Shown here: in pieces, positions 55,804-63,873 of the stretch | Position numbering within the stretch: the first letter of the stretch is position 1 | Layout of the letters: each line of letters opens with the position of its first letter | NCBI RefSeq assembly: GCF_936927845.1 | Contig: NZ_CAKZHV010000066.1 | Location: forward strand, 62,001-126,000 | Source of the DNA: an uncultured Sphingomonas sp. | GTDB lineage: Bacteria > Pseudomonadota > Alphaproteobacteria > Sphingomonadales > Sphingomonadaceae | Direction of reading: 5' to 3' | DNA: 64,000 nucleotides | Translations under genes and position numbers: made by a program | Notes under the pieces: model-generated | Database searches by the model: none | Told to the model about the DNA's origin: nothing | The model's input: the letters and a program-made list of their open reading frames with translations, nothing else

Positions 55804-57048
55804 TCAATGCGCCGGCAACTGCCGGATCGGATCGACCGGGGTGCGTCCCTTACGCAGCTCGAAATGCAACTCGGGCCGGTCGGCGAAGCCGGTGTCGCCC
55901 GACAGCGCGATCGTCTGACCCTTCTTTACCGCCTGTCCGCGCTGGACGAGCAGCTTGCTCGCGTGACCGTAGACCGAGGTCCACCCGCCGCCATGGCGGA
56001 TGATGACGAGCCCGCCGAGCGCGGCAATCCCGTCGCCGACATAGGCGACGGTGCCGTCGGCGGTCGCCCTAATCGGCGTCTGCAGCGGCAGAGCGATCTT
56101 GATCCCGTCGTTGCGCTCGCCCGAGCCGCCGGGGCCGAAGCGCCGGATCAGCTGTCCCGTGGCGGGCCAGGCGAACTGCCCCGGCGCCCCCATCGGCGCG
56201 GCAACCGGCGTGGTGGCGGCGAGCACACGGCGCGTCGTGGCGACGGGCTTGGCGGGCGCCTGGTTGACCGCGACCGCAGGTTCACCGCCGGTGAGGATCG
56301 AATCGACGTCGAGCGTGAAGGCAGCGGCGCGCTGTGCCGCGGAGACGCCGCGCGCCGGCTCGCCCGGGATCAGCACGCGCTGCCCGGTGCGCAGCGTGTA
56401 CGGCTCGGCGAGCTGGTTGGCGGCGATCACCTGCGACCACGGTACGCCGTAAGCGCGCGCGATCGCGATGCCGGTCTGTCCGGCGCGGACCAGATGATAG
56501 CGCCCGCCAGGGATCGTCAGCCGTTGTCCCACGCGGATAGTGTACGGCTCGCCCAGATCGTTGGCGCGCGCGATCGCGTCGGCGGCGACGCCGGTACGAT
56601 CGGCGACGCGGCTGAGGGTGTCGCCGGGGGCGACGACGTAATCCTGGGTCGCGATCTCGCGTGCGTCCGCCTCGACCGGGCGGGCTTCCCACGCGGGGGC
56701 AGGGGCGGGAAGCTGTGCGACGCCGGTGTTACGATCGACCACGGTGCGCGCGGCAACGCTGCGGTCGGCGGCGGGCAGGCCGCGCGGCGGCGACTGCTCG
56801 GCTCGGCGGTCGGCCCGGTCACGATCACGAGCGCCGTCTCTGGGACGTGACGCGGCGCTGCCACGCGCATCGTCGCGCTCGTCGTAATCGGGCGCGCGAT
56901 CCTCGTCGCGCGAACGGTCCCATCGTCCGCCGTCGCGTGGCGCAGGCGGCGCGGGGTCGTACGATCCGCCATCGACCCCGCCGGGAATGCATCCGGTCAG
57001 CGCGCCGCCGATGAGCAGGACCCACCCCGCCGACGCCAACCGCCTCAT
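55804..57048 (-). CDS. NlpD-like LysM/M23 lipoprotein, probable amidase activator
   Basis: 414 residues. Lipoprotein signal (lipobox GALTGC, Cys20), an Arg/Asp-rich disordered region (about 25-95), two LysM motifs (DYVVAPGDTLSRVADRTG at about 136-180; RYHLVRAGQTGIAIARAYG at about 182-228) and a C-terminal M23 domain (about 300-410). The zinc-binding His-x-x-x-Asp motif reads NDGIKIA, so the first His is missing; LHFELR keeps only part of the second. This resembles NlpD/EnvC, which activate amidases rather than cut peptidoglycan. Follows surE. Confidence 0.88.
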   Translation of the reverse strand: MRRLASAGWVLLIGGALTGCIPGGVDGGSYDPAPPAPRDGGRWDRSRDEDRAPDYDERDDARGSAASRPRDGARDRDRADRRAEQSPPRGLPAADRSVAARTVVDRNTGVAQLPAPAPAWEARPVEADAREIATQDYVVAPGDTLSRVADRTGVAADAIARANDLGEPYTIRVGQRLTIPGGRYHLVRAGQTGIAIARAYGVPWSQVIAANQLAEPYTLRTGQRVLIPGEPARGVSAAQRAAAFTLDVDSILTGGEPAVAVNQAPAKPVATTRRVLAATTPVAAPMGAPGQFAWPATGQLIRRFGPGGSGERNDGIKIALPLQTPIRATADGTVAYVGDGIAALGGLVIIRHGGGWTSVYGHASKLLVQRGQAVKKGQTIALSGDTGFADRPELHFELRKGRTPVDPIRQLPAH

Positions 57049-57052
57049 GACC

Positions 57053-57820
57053 TTACTCCTCGCAATACACGCGCGAGAGCGATGCTAGCGAGGGTTCGTG
57101 CGTCAGGTCCAGATGCAACGGCGTCACGGTGATCCAGTCGTCGGCGACCGCCGCCAGATCGCTGTCGGGGGCGGGGTCGCCGCGCATCGCGCCGAGTGCT
57201 AGCCAGTGATAATCGAAGCCGCGCGGGTCCTTGCGTGTCTCGAAACGGACGCGTCCGTAATCGCGCAGGCCCTGGCGCACCACCTTGATCCCGCGCACGT
57301 CGCCGGGCTCGGCGGCGGGAAAGTTGACGTTGACGATCGTGCGCGGTGCCCATTGGGCATCCAGCAGCGGCTGGATCGCGCGCACGCCCCACGTCTCCGC
57401 GACCGCGAACGACACGTTGTCACCCGGTTGCAGCGCGCCGTAGCGCTGGCTGAGCGCGATCGAACGGATGCCCGCGAGCGCGCCCTCCAGTGCCGCCGAG
57501 ACGGTGCCCGAATACATCACGTCCTCGGCCAGATTGCCGCCGCGGTTGACCCCCGACAGGATCAGGTCTGGCGCGCCGTCCATCAACTCGGCGAGCGCGA
57601 TCATCACCGCGTCGGTCGGCGTACCGGTAACCGCGAAGCGCCGCTCGGCAAACGTCCGCACGCGCAGAGGCCGGGTGAGCGTCAGCGAACGCCCGGTGCC
57701 CGACTGTTCCTCGGACGGCGCGACGATCCACACGTCGTCGGACAGTTCGGCCGCGATTCTTTCCAGAACGGCAAGGCCGGGCGCGTGATAGCCGTCGTCG
57801 TTGGAAAGCAGTATGCGCAT
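57053..57820 (-). CDS. surE: 5'/3'-nucleotidase SurE
   Basis: 255 residues. Metal-dependent survival phosphatase. N-terminal LLSNDDGYHAPGL and active-site SGVNRGGN, plus GTPTDAVMIAL. Start at ATG 57820, which overlaps the serS stop by one base (TGATG). surE is next to an nlpD-like gene as in E. coli, but the usual pcm gene between them is absent. Confidence 0.95.
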   Translation of the reverse strand: MRILLSNDDGYHAPGLAVLERIAAELSDDVWIVAPSEEQSGTGRSLTLTRPLRVRTFAERRFAVTGTPTDAVMIALAELMDGAPDLILSGVNRGGNLAEDVMYSGTVSAALEGALAGIRSIALSQRYGALQPGDNVSFAVAETWGVRAIQPLLDAQWAPRTIVNVNFPAAEPGDVRGIKVVRQGLRDYGRVRFETRKDPRGFDYHWLALGAMRGDPAPDSDLAAVADDWITVTPLHLDLTHEPSLASLSRVYCEE

Positions 57821-59091
57821 CAGCGCGGGCTCAGCCGATCGACGCCGCCCATATAGGGTTGCAGCACGGCGGGCACGGCGACCGAGCCGTCCTCCTGCTG
57901 GTAGTTTTCCAGCACTGCCACCAGCGTCCGCCCGACCGCGAGGCCCGAGCCGTTGAGCGTGTGCACGAAGCGCGTGCCCTTCTCCCCTTCGGGTCGGTAG
58001 CGCGCATTCATGCGGCGCGCCTGGAAATCGCCGGTGGTCGAACAGGACGAAATCTCGCGCCACGCGTCCTGACCCGGCAACCATACCTCCAGATCGTAGG
58101 TGCGCCGCGCGCCGAACCCCATGTCGCCGGTGCACAGCAGCAGGCGGCGATAAGGCAGGTCGAGCGCTTCCAGGATCCCTTCCGCGCACCGGGTCATGCG
58201 CTCGTGTTCCGCGTCACTGTCGTCGGGACGGCAGACGGTGACCAACTCGACTTTCTCGAACTGATGCTGCCTGATGAAGCCGCGCGTGTCGCGCCCGGCC
58301 GCGCCCGCCTCGCTGCGGAAACATAGCGTGTGCGCGGTCATCCGCATCGGCTCGGCGAGGTCGCCCAAGATTCGATCCGCGACCGACGCCGTCAGGCTGA
58401 CCTCCGACGTCGGGATCAGCCAGCGGCCGTCGGTGGTTCGAAACGAATCGTCGGCGAACTTGGGCAATTTGTCGGTGCCGTACATCGCGGCGTCCCCGAC
58501 CATCACCGGCGGGTTGCACTCGACATAGCCGTTATCCTCGACTTGGCGGTCGAGCATGAATTGCGCGAGCGCGCGGTGAAGCCGCGCCATGCCGCCGCGC
58601 AGAAAGGTGAAGCGTGCACCCGACAGGCGCGCGCCGGTTTCGAAGTCCATGCCCAGCGCGGGGCCGAGATCGGCGTGTTCCTTTGGCGCAAAGGTGAAGG
58701 TGCGCGGCGTACCCCAGCGCTTCTGCTCGACATTGCCGCTCTCGTCGGCGCCGACCGGAACGTCGTCCGCGGGGACGTTGGGGATGCTCGCCAGTCGCTC
58801 GGCAAGCGTTGTGGCGACGGCTTTCTGTTCCGCCTCCAATTCGGGCAGGCGTTCCTTCAGCGCCGCGACCTCGGCCATCAGGTCGGTCGGATCATCGCGC
58901 CGTGCCTTGGCCGCGCCGATCGCCTTCGACGCTTCGTTGCGGCGAGCGAGCACCGCCTGCACCTCCGTCGTCAGCGCGCGCGCCCGCTCGTCGATCGCCA
59001 GCAAGTCCGCCGACAGCGGGGCAAGCCCGCGCTTCTTCATGGCGGCGTCGAAAGCGGCGGGATCGTCGCGGATCAGGCGGATGTCGTGCAT
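57820..59091 (-). CDS. serS: Seryl-tRNA synthetase
   Basis: 423 residues. Starts MHDIRLIRDDPAAFD with an N-terminal coiled-coil arm (about 30-105), then a class II core with TSEVSLTASV, CFRSEAGAAGRDTRGFIRQHQFEKVE and the motif 3 region NGSGLAVGRTLVAVLENYQ. ATG 59091 is preferred; the frame stays open far upstream but the sequence there is not conserved. Translationally coupled to surE. Confidence 0.97.
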   Translation of the reverse strand: MHDIRLIRDDPAAFDAAMKKRGLAPLSADLLAIDERARALTTEVQAVLARRNEASKAIGAAKARRDDPTDLMAEVAALKERLPELEAEQKAVATTLAERLASIPNVPADDVPVGADESGNVEQKRWGTPRTFTFAPKEHADLGPALGMDFETGARLSGARFTFLRGGMARLHRALAQFMLDRQVEDNGYVECNPPVMVGDAAMYGTDKLPKFADDSFRTTDGRWLIPTSEVSLTASVADRILGDLAEPMRMTAHTLCFRSEAGAAGRDTRGFIRQHQFEKVELVTVCRPDDSDAEHERMTRCAEGILEALDLPYRRLLLCTGDMGFGARRTYDLEVWLPGQDAWREISSCSTTGDFQARRMNARYRPEGEKGTRFVHTLNGSGLAVGRTLVAVLENYQQEDGSVAVPAVLQPYMGGVDRLSPR

Positions 59092-59180
59092 GGCGACCGG
59101 GCTATGGCGATGCGCCGGGATAGGCGCAACCCGCGTGGGGAGGGCAGCGTTGGGAGGGGGCGAAAACAAAGGAGAACGCG

Positions 59181-59690
59181 ATGCAGGTCCCTCACAATTC
59201 CGTCGTGCTGGTGGCGGACGGACGCAAGCTCTTGTTCCTGCGCAACGAGGGCGATGCCGAATATCCGAACCTGGTCGTCGAGACCGCGCAGGAGAAGCCC
59301 AATCCGGCCGACCGCGATCAGAAGACCGATGCCGCGGGTGGTGCGTCCTCGACGCAGTCGGGCGCCGGCGCGCCGCCGGTCGCGCAAGGCGGCTCGGGCC
59401 ATGGTGGCGGCAGCGGCGCGCAATTCGCCCCGTCGCGCGGCAGCATGGCCGAGACCGATTTCCACCAACTGGAGGAAGACCGCTTCGCCGCGGAGGCCGC
59501 CGAACTGCTGAAGAAGCGCGCGTTGGCGAACAATTACGATTCGCTGATCGTCGTGGCGCCGCCCAAGACGCTGGGCGAACTGCGCAAGCACTACCACAAG
59601 GAAGTCGAGAACCGTCTTTCGGGTGAACTGGACAAGGACCTGACCGGTCACCCGATCGACGCGATCGAGAAGGCGCTGGTCGCCGCCTGA
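59181..59690 (+). CDS. Host-attachment-protein family (baeRF-like)
   Basis: 169 residues. N-terminal VVLVADGRKLLFLRNEGD, a Gly/Ser-rich linker (about 50-85, QSGAGAPPVAQGGSGHGGGSG), then a helical domain with FAAEAAELLKKRALANNYDSLIVVAPPKTLGELRKHYHKEVE. This matches the protein family annotated as required for attachment to host cells, with a fold related to archaeal/eukaryotic release-factor domains; the biochemical role is unproven. AAGGAG site, monocistronic (terminator follows). Confidence 0.85.
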   Translation: MQVPHNSVVLVADGRKLLFLRNEGDAEYPNLVVETAQEKPNPADRDQKTDAAGGASSTQSGAGAPPVAQGGSGHGGGSGAQFAPSRGSMAETDFHQLEEDRFAAEAAELLKKRALANNYDSLIVVAPPKTLGELRKHYHKEVENRLSGELDKDLTGHPIDAIEKALVAA

Positions 59691-59704
59691 GCGGCATCAA
59701 CGAG

Positions 59705-59742
59705 AAAGGGGCCGGCGCATCCGCTGCGCCGGCCCCTTTTTT
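59705..59742 (+). terminator. Bidirectional terminator after the attachment-family gene
   Basis: 15-base stem AAAGGGGCCGGCGCA / TGCGCCGGCCCCTTT with a five-base loop, then six Ts (+). The A-run on the other side lets it serve the convergent gene at 59761 too. Confidence 0.88.
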
Positions 59743-59760
59743 GTGTCCGAACGAGCTGGA

Positions 59761-60711
59761 TCAGGCGGCGACCGGCTCGCGTTTCGCCAGCCGCTTGCGC
59801 GCGACCAGTGCCGCGGCGGCGGCGCCGAACAGCAGCATCATCGGTGGCGCAGGGACCGGGGCGGGCGTGCCGTTGCTCGATCCCGGCGGCGGCGCGCAAT
59901 TGCCGCCCTTGCAGCCGTGTTCCCACCCGTTGCTCGAACTCCAGCCGTTGCTCGACCCCCAACCCTTGGAGCTCGAACCATAGGAGGACGACGAGGTGCT
60001 GGTCGAGCTGGCCTGGTGCTGGTCCTGATTCTGGTTCTGCTGCTGGTTCTGTTCCTGCTTCTGATCCTGGTTCTGGCTCTGCTCGTTCTTGTTGCTGTTT
60101 TGGTTATTGTTGTTGTTCGTGTTGTTGCTGGAATTGTTATTATTGCTAGAGTTGTTGCTCGAATTATTCGACGAATTGTTGCTCGAGTTGTTGTTTTCGT
60201 TCTTGCTCGAATTGTCGACGTTGTTCTCGTTCTTGTTCGAATTGTCGATATCGACCTTGGCGCCACCGGTCGATGATGAAGTCGAGGTAGAGGACACGAC
60301 GATCGCACCGCTGCTGCCGCTGCTGCCGCCCGATCCGCCGAAGAAGCCGCCGGCGAAGAACCCGCCGCCACCGCCGCCGTAAAAGCCGCCGCCACCGAAC
60401 GCCGGGGCGTAACCGCCGCCGCCACCGCCGCCGACAAAGGCCGGAACAGGCTCAGGCAGCGGCACGGGAACCGGCGCGCCGGTGCTGGCAACCGTTACCG
60501 TGGTCGCGGGGCAATTGTTGCCCACACTACGCACGACCCGACGCACGTTGCCCTTGCTGCTGTAGCTGCGGCGCACCACGCGGTTGGTCGCCTTTTTCGC
60601 GTACACCGTGCGGTGCTTGGCGGTTTCCGCCACGTGCACCGCACCGCCACCGATCAGCGCGCCGCCGCACGTGCACGCGCAAAGTTTTGCCAACGCCATC
60701 CGCACAGACAT
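59761..60711 (-). CDS. Exported Asn/Gln/Ser-rich low-complexity protein with PEP-CTERM-like tail
   Basis: 316 residues. Signal-like N-terminus (ALAKLCACTCGGALIGGG), a basic segment, a Gly-rich stretch (about 90-135), then about 75 residues almost only Asn, Ser, Gln, Glu and Lys (about 155-235), a Ser/Trp/Gly-rich stretch, and a C-terminal tail PAPVPAPPMMLLFGAAAAALVARKR, which looks like a PEP-CTERM sorting signal without the PEP core. Likely a surface or matrix protein. The Asn codons AAC/AAT lower GC locally. No enzymatic motif. Confidence 0.75.
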   Translation of the reverse strand: MSVRMALAKLCACTCGGALIGGGAVHVAETAKHRTVYAKKATNRVVRRSYSSKGNVRRVVRSVGNNCPATTVTVASTGAPVPVPLPEPVPAFVGGGGGGGYAPAFGGGGFYGGGGGGFFAGGFFGGSGGSSGSSGAIVVSSTSTSSSTGGAKVDIDNSNKNENNVDNSSKNENNNSSNNSSNNSSNNSSNNNNSSNNTNNNNNQNSNKNEQSQNQDQKQEQNQQQNQNQDQHQASSTSTSSSSYGSSSKGWGSSNGWSSSNGWEHGCKGGNCAPPPGSSNGTPAPVPAPPMMLLFGAAAAALVARKRLAKREPVAA

Positions 60712-61069
60712 GCCATCACTCTCTCGTTGGCGACGAAGCGAACCGTCGCGAAATCCAAAGCAGCGCTCTCACGTTGCCCATGACTGCAAAGTGCAAAACA
60801 AAGGCTTAAGTGCAACGCCGTTAACCATCATTGTCACCGCGTGAGCGCTTTGTAACGCACTGCGTCCGGCCGGATCATGGTTAACGTGTCACGCTGGGAC
60901 TGAATGACGCGATCATGCACGTATTTCGTTCAGCGCGCCGTCATCGACATGATCGTACGGGTGATGCGCTGTTCGCTTGTCGTTATGTGCGACCGCGGTT
61001 ATAGGCCCCGGCAGGGGGCGCACCAGCGGTGTTGACGATCATTCCTGGCGCGCAGGCGGGAGAGTGTCG
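60712..61069. other. Intergenic region between the Asn-rich gene and dksA
   Basis: About 360 bases with no convincing gene. It should hold promoters for both divergent genes. Two GTTAACCAT sites face each other: 60820-60828 and the inverse ATGGTTAAC at 60877-60885. TTAACCAT is, from memory, a half-site motif of the cell-cycle regulator CtrA in alphaproteobacteria. Confidence 0.5.
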
Positions 61070-61522
61070 ATGGCTACGGTGTTGAATCGTATTGACGAAT
61101 TTTCGGTCGCGACGACCAAGGGCGACGATTACCGGCCGAGTGCCGACGAACCGTTCATGAACCCGCGCCAGCAGGCGTATTTCCGGCAGAAGCTGTACGA
61201 CTGGAAGGAAGCGATCCTGCGCGAAAGCCTGGGCACGCTGTCGCAGCTCCAGATCGATTCGCTGCGCGAACCCGATCTGACCGACCGCGCGTCGAGCGAG
61301 ACCGACTGGTCGATCGAGCTGCGCACGCGCGACCGGCAGCGCAAGCTGGTGTCCAAGATCGACGCCGCACTGCGCCGGCTCGACGAAGGCGAATACGGCT
61401 ATTGCGAGGTGACGGGTGAGCCGATCAGCCTGCAACGGCTGGAAGCACGGCCGATCGCGACCATGACGGTTGAGGCGCAGGAACGGCACGAGCGCAACGA
61501 AAAGGTGTCGCGCGACGACTGA
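61070..61522 (+). CDS. dksA: RNA polymerase-binding transcription factor DksA
   Basis: 150 residues. N-terminal helix, coiled coil with tip residues in DLTDRASSETDW (about 69-80) that reach the RNA polymerase secondary channel, then a globular domain. The zinc finger is incomplete: only Cys112 remains (YCEVTGEP), and the second CxxC pair is replaced by TVEAQ. Such alphaproteobacterial DksA proteins do not need zinc. With ppGpp it controls rRNA and amino-acid promoters. GGGAG lies seven bases before the ATG. Confidence 0.93.
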   Translation: MATVLNRIDEFSVATTKGDDYRPSADEPFMNPRQQAYFRQKLYDWKEAILRESLGTLSQLQIDSLREPDLTDRASSETDWSIELRTRDRQRKLVSKIDAALRRLDEGEYGYCEVTGEPISLQRLEARPIATMTVEAQERHERNEKVSRDD

Positions 61523-61598
61523 CGCAGCGGCCGCCGGTAAGCGGTTGTTTACCGTCCGCCGCCTACGATGGCGCGTGGACCGGCAGCCGGTGGGGGCG

Positions 61599-61973
61599 AT
61601 GGAGCATTTGGGGAAAAGCGTGTTCGAGCCCGATCCCGGTATCAACGCCGGGTCGGTCGCGACACGCGGTCGTGACAGCCTGTTTCTGATGGCGCAGATG
61701 CGCGTCGGCGGCGGTACGCCGGTCGCCGTTCGCGTGCGCAACCTGTCTCCGGGCGGATTGATGGTCGAACTGCCCTATCCGGTCACGCCGGAAGGAAACG
61801 TCGAGATCGAAGTGCGCGGGCTCGGGTGGATTCCCGGGCGTATCGCGTGGCAGACCGAGGGTCGCGCCGGCGTCGCCTTCGACCGCGAGATCGATCCGCA
61901 GCGCGCGCGCAAGACGCCGGGCGAGGCGCAGCCGACCGTCAAACGGTTCGGGGCGGCTGCCTTCAAGCGTTGA
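61599..61973 (+). CDS. PilZ-domain protein
   Basis: 124 residues from ATG 61599. PilZ fold with the second c-di-GMP motif NLSPGG (N-x-S-x-x-G) in VRVRNLSPGGLMVELPYPV and a beta-rich barrel (VEIEVRGLGWIPGRIAWQ, GRAGVAF). The first motif RxxxR is not clear (only ATRGRD precedes), so ligand binding is uncertain. A C-terminal basic tail follows. Confidence 0.8.
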   Translation: MEHLGKSVFEPDPGINAGSVATRGRDSLFLMAQMRVGGGTPVAVRVRNLSPGGLMVELPYPVTPEGNVEIEVRGLGWIPGRIAWQTEGRAGVAFDREIDPQRARKTPGEAQPTVKRFGAAAFKR

Positions 61974-62057
61974 CCCGTATTGCCCTGGTGAACGCGCTCA
62001 CCCTGCACAAACCGGCTGGACGCGCGCGCATTTGACTGCCACAGGGGCAGCCACCAC

Positions 62058-62144
62058 GCGGGCGTGGCGGAATTGGTAGACGCGCTAGACTCAAAATCTG
62101 GTTCTGGTGACAGAGTGTCGGTTCGAGCCCGACCGCCCGTACCA
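62058..62144 (+). tRNA. tRNA-Leu (CAA), CCA encoded
   Basis: 87 bases with the long variable arm of a class II tRNA. Acceptor GCGGGCG / CGCCCGT, anticodon loop CTCAAAA with CAA anticodon (Leu, TTG codons), T-arm GTCGGTTCGAGCCCGAC, discriminator A and encoded CCA. Confidence 0.95.
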
Positions 62145-62294
62145 CCATGGGGTGGCCTTCATCGATCAACGGATGTGGCGACTGACGACCACGTCGGCAC
62201 CGGACATGGGCGCCGCCGCGGCGTGCCGATTATCATCGATCAATGATTGATCTGCGTCGAGGACGCGCGGCGCATAACGTGTCATCGCATCCGG

Positions 62295-62540
62295 GTGCCA
62301 CGATTCCACCTGCATCTGCATGATCGCGGCGGGGTTATCCACGACCCCGACGGTATCGACTTGCCGGACGTGGCCGCGGCACAGCGCGCGGCCGTCGCGG
62401 CGCTGCGCGACGTGATCGCGGCCGACGCGCGCGAGGGTATGCTTGATCTGCGCGGCAGTATCGCGATCTGCGATGACCGGGATGCGGTGATGCTGACGGT
62501 CCGCGCGCGTGACGCGGTTACCGTCGTGGCGGACGACTGA
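62295..62540 (+). CDS. DUF6894-type small protein
   Basis: 81 residues from GTG 62295 (M/V-PRFHLHLHDRGG), the usual start of this small family; an ATG 48 bases upstream is in frame but gives an atypical N-terminus. Features: FHLHLHDRGGVIHDPDGIDLPDVAAAQRAAVAAL, then GMLDLRGSIAICDDRDAVMLTV. Function unknown. Sits between tRNA-Leu and the Crp/Fnr gene. Confidence 0.65.
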   Translation: MPRFHLHLHDRGGVIHDPDGIDLPDVAAAQRAAVAALRDVIAADAREGMLDLRGSIAICDDRDAVMLTVRARDAVTVVADD

Positions 62541-62546
62541 TCCGGC

Positions 62547-63281
62547 TCAATCGAGCAGCGACAGTGCGTTCTCGCTCGACCACGGCTCCAGATAGCTACG
62601 ATCGAACGCCGCGGCGCGGGTGAGGGCGGCGGGGTCTTTGATCGTGAGATCATGCTGCACCAGGTCGATCATGCCTTCGCTGCGCAGCCGCTGGATGACG
62701 CGGTTGGTGTGGACCGACGTGATGCCGAGCGCGTTGCCGATCTCCTCCTGCGTGAGCGGCAGGCGGCATTGCCCGTTGGCGGCAAGGCCGATGATCGCGG
62801 CGCGCACGTACATCTCGCACAACAGATGGGCGACGCTCTGGTACGAGTCGTTCGAGAACAGCAGCCACTTGCGCAGCACCGCCTCCTCGATCAGCTTCGC
62901 ACGCCAGATCGCCTGGTTGATCGCGCTCGACCGGTGCGCGACCTCGGCGAACGCCGCGCCATCGATCCGCGCCAGCGTGCATTCGGTCAGCGCGATGATC
63001 GCATGGTCCATCGCGGCGTGGCAGATGGCGTGAATGCCGCAGAAATCGCCGGGCAACAGGAAGCCGGTGATACGACGCGACCCGTCGGCGCGCACCTCGT
63101 AGCGCGCCGCCCAGCCCGACTGAATGACATAAACGAAGTCGGGCATCGTGCCCTGCGCCATGATGGCGCGCCGGCGCGGCGTGGTCGTCTCCACAACCGG
63201 CAACGCTTCCAGTGCGTGCCGATCATCGTCGGTGAGCGCGATCAGACTTGCGACCTTGGTGAGCAGCGCGCCGCTTTTCAT
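62547..63281 (-). CDS. Crp/Fnr-family transcription regulator
   Basis: 244 residues from ATG 63281 (GGGGAA site). N-terminal cyclic-nucleotide-binding-type beta barrel (about 20-130, PDFVYVIQSGWAARYEVRADGSRRITGFLLPGDFCG), dimer helix, and a helix-turn-helix with LTQEEIGNALGITSVHTNRVIQRLRSEGMI (about 180-210). No N-terminal Fe-S cysteine cluster, so it is not Fnr; the signal is unknown. An upstream in-frame start would add 27 residues without a ribosome site. Confidence 0.9.
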   Translation of the reverse strand: MKSGALLTKVASLIALTDDDRHALEALPVVETTTPRRRAIMAQGTMPDFVYVIQSGWAARYEVRADGSRRITGFLLPGDFCGIHAICHAAMDHAIIALTECTLARIDGAAFAEVAHRSSAINQAIWRAKLIEEAVLRKWLLFSNDSYQSVAHLLCEMYVRAAIIGLAANGQCRLPLTQEEIGNALGITSVHTNRVIQRLRSEGMIDLVQHDLTIKDPAALTRAAAFDRSYLEPWSSENALSLLD

Positions 63282-63420
63282 CGTTCCCCACTTCGGCAAT
63301 CGTGATCCGACCACGGACGAACCGTGTGACACACGTGATACCGAGTCGCCGAAGTCATGCATTGATTTCGGTTAGTTATCAAAGCGGCTGATCACCGCTG
63401 CTCGCTTGGCAGGCGTCGGA

Positions 63421-63870
63421 TCAGCCGATCCCCAGGTCGGATGGGCCGAAGGCGTCGGCCAGTAGTTGCGACAAGGAGTAGCTCGCGATCGCATCGCCGT
63501 GCGCACCGGCGCAGTGGACCGCAACCTCGCGGCGGCCCATCTGCGCGGCCTCGTTGATGACTTGGCGGCAGCGTCCGCATGGTCGCACCGGCTCGTCGCC
63601 GGTCGCATTCCCTTGCGCGTCCATGAGACCGCCGATCACGCCGATCGCCACCACATCGCGCAGGCGGCCCGCGGCGCTGACGCTCGCGATCGCGACCGTT
63701 TCCGCGCATAGCGACAGGCCGTAGCTCGCATTCTCGACATTCGCGCCGGTCACGACGCTGCCGTCGGTCAAGAGCACCGCGGCCCCCACGGCGAAACGCG
63801 AATAGGGGGCGTGCGCGTTGCGCGCCGCATCGCGCGCGGCGGCGATCAGCCGGGAAGCTTCGTCTGACAT
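63421..63870 (-). CDS. cdd: Cytidine deaminase
   Basis: 149 residues. Zinc enzyme of pyrimidine salvage: NVENASYGLSLCAETVAI (Cys54, catalytic Glu56) and PCGRCRQVINEAA (Cys97, Cys100). Short homotetrameric type. The upstream partial gene ends three bases before its ATG, so they are probably in one operon. Confidence 0.95.
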   Translation of the reverse strand: MSDEASRLIAAARDAARNAHAPYSRFAVGAAVLLTDGSVVTGANVENASYGLSLCAETVAIASVSAAGRLRDVVAIGVIGGLMDAQGNATGDEPVRPCGRCRQVINEAAQMGRREVAVHCAGAHGDAIASYSLSQLLADAFGPSDLGIG

Positions 63871-63873
63871 GGT

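Noticed and set aside
62159..62243. Direct repeat TCATCGATCAA near tRNA-Leu as an attachment site
   Set aside because: Both copies (62159 and 62233) lie past the tRNA end, only 74 bp apart, with no integrase or foreign DNA, so an att site is unlikely.
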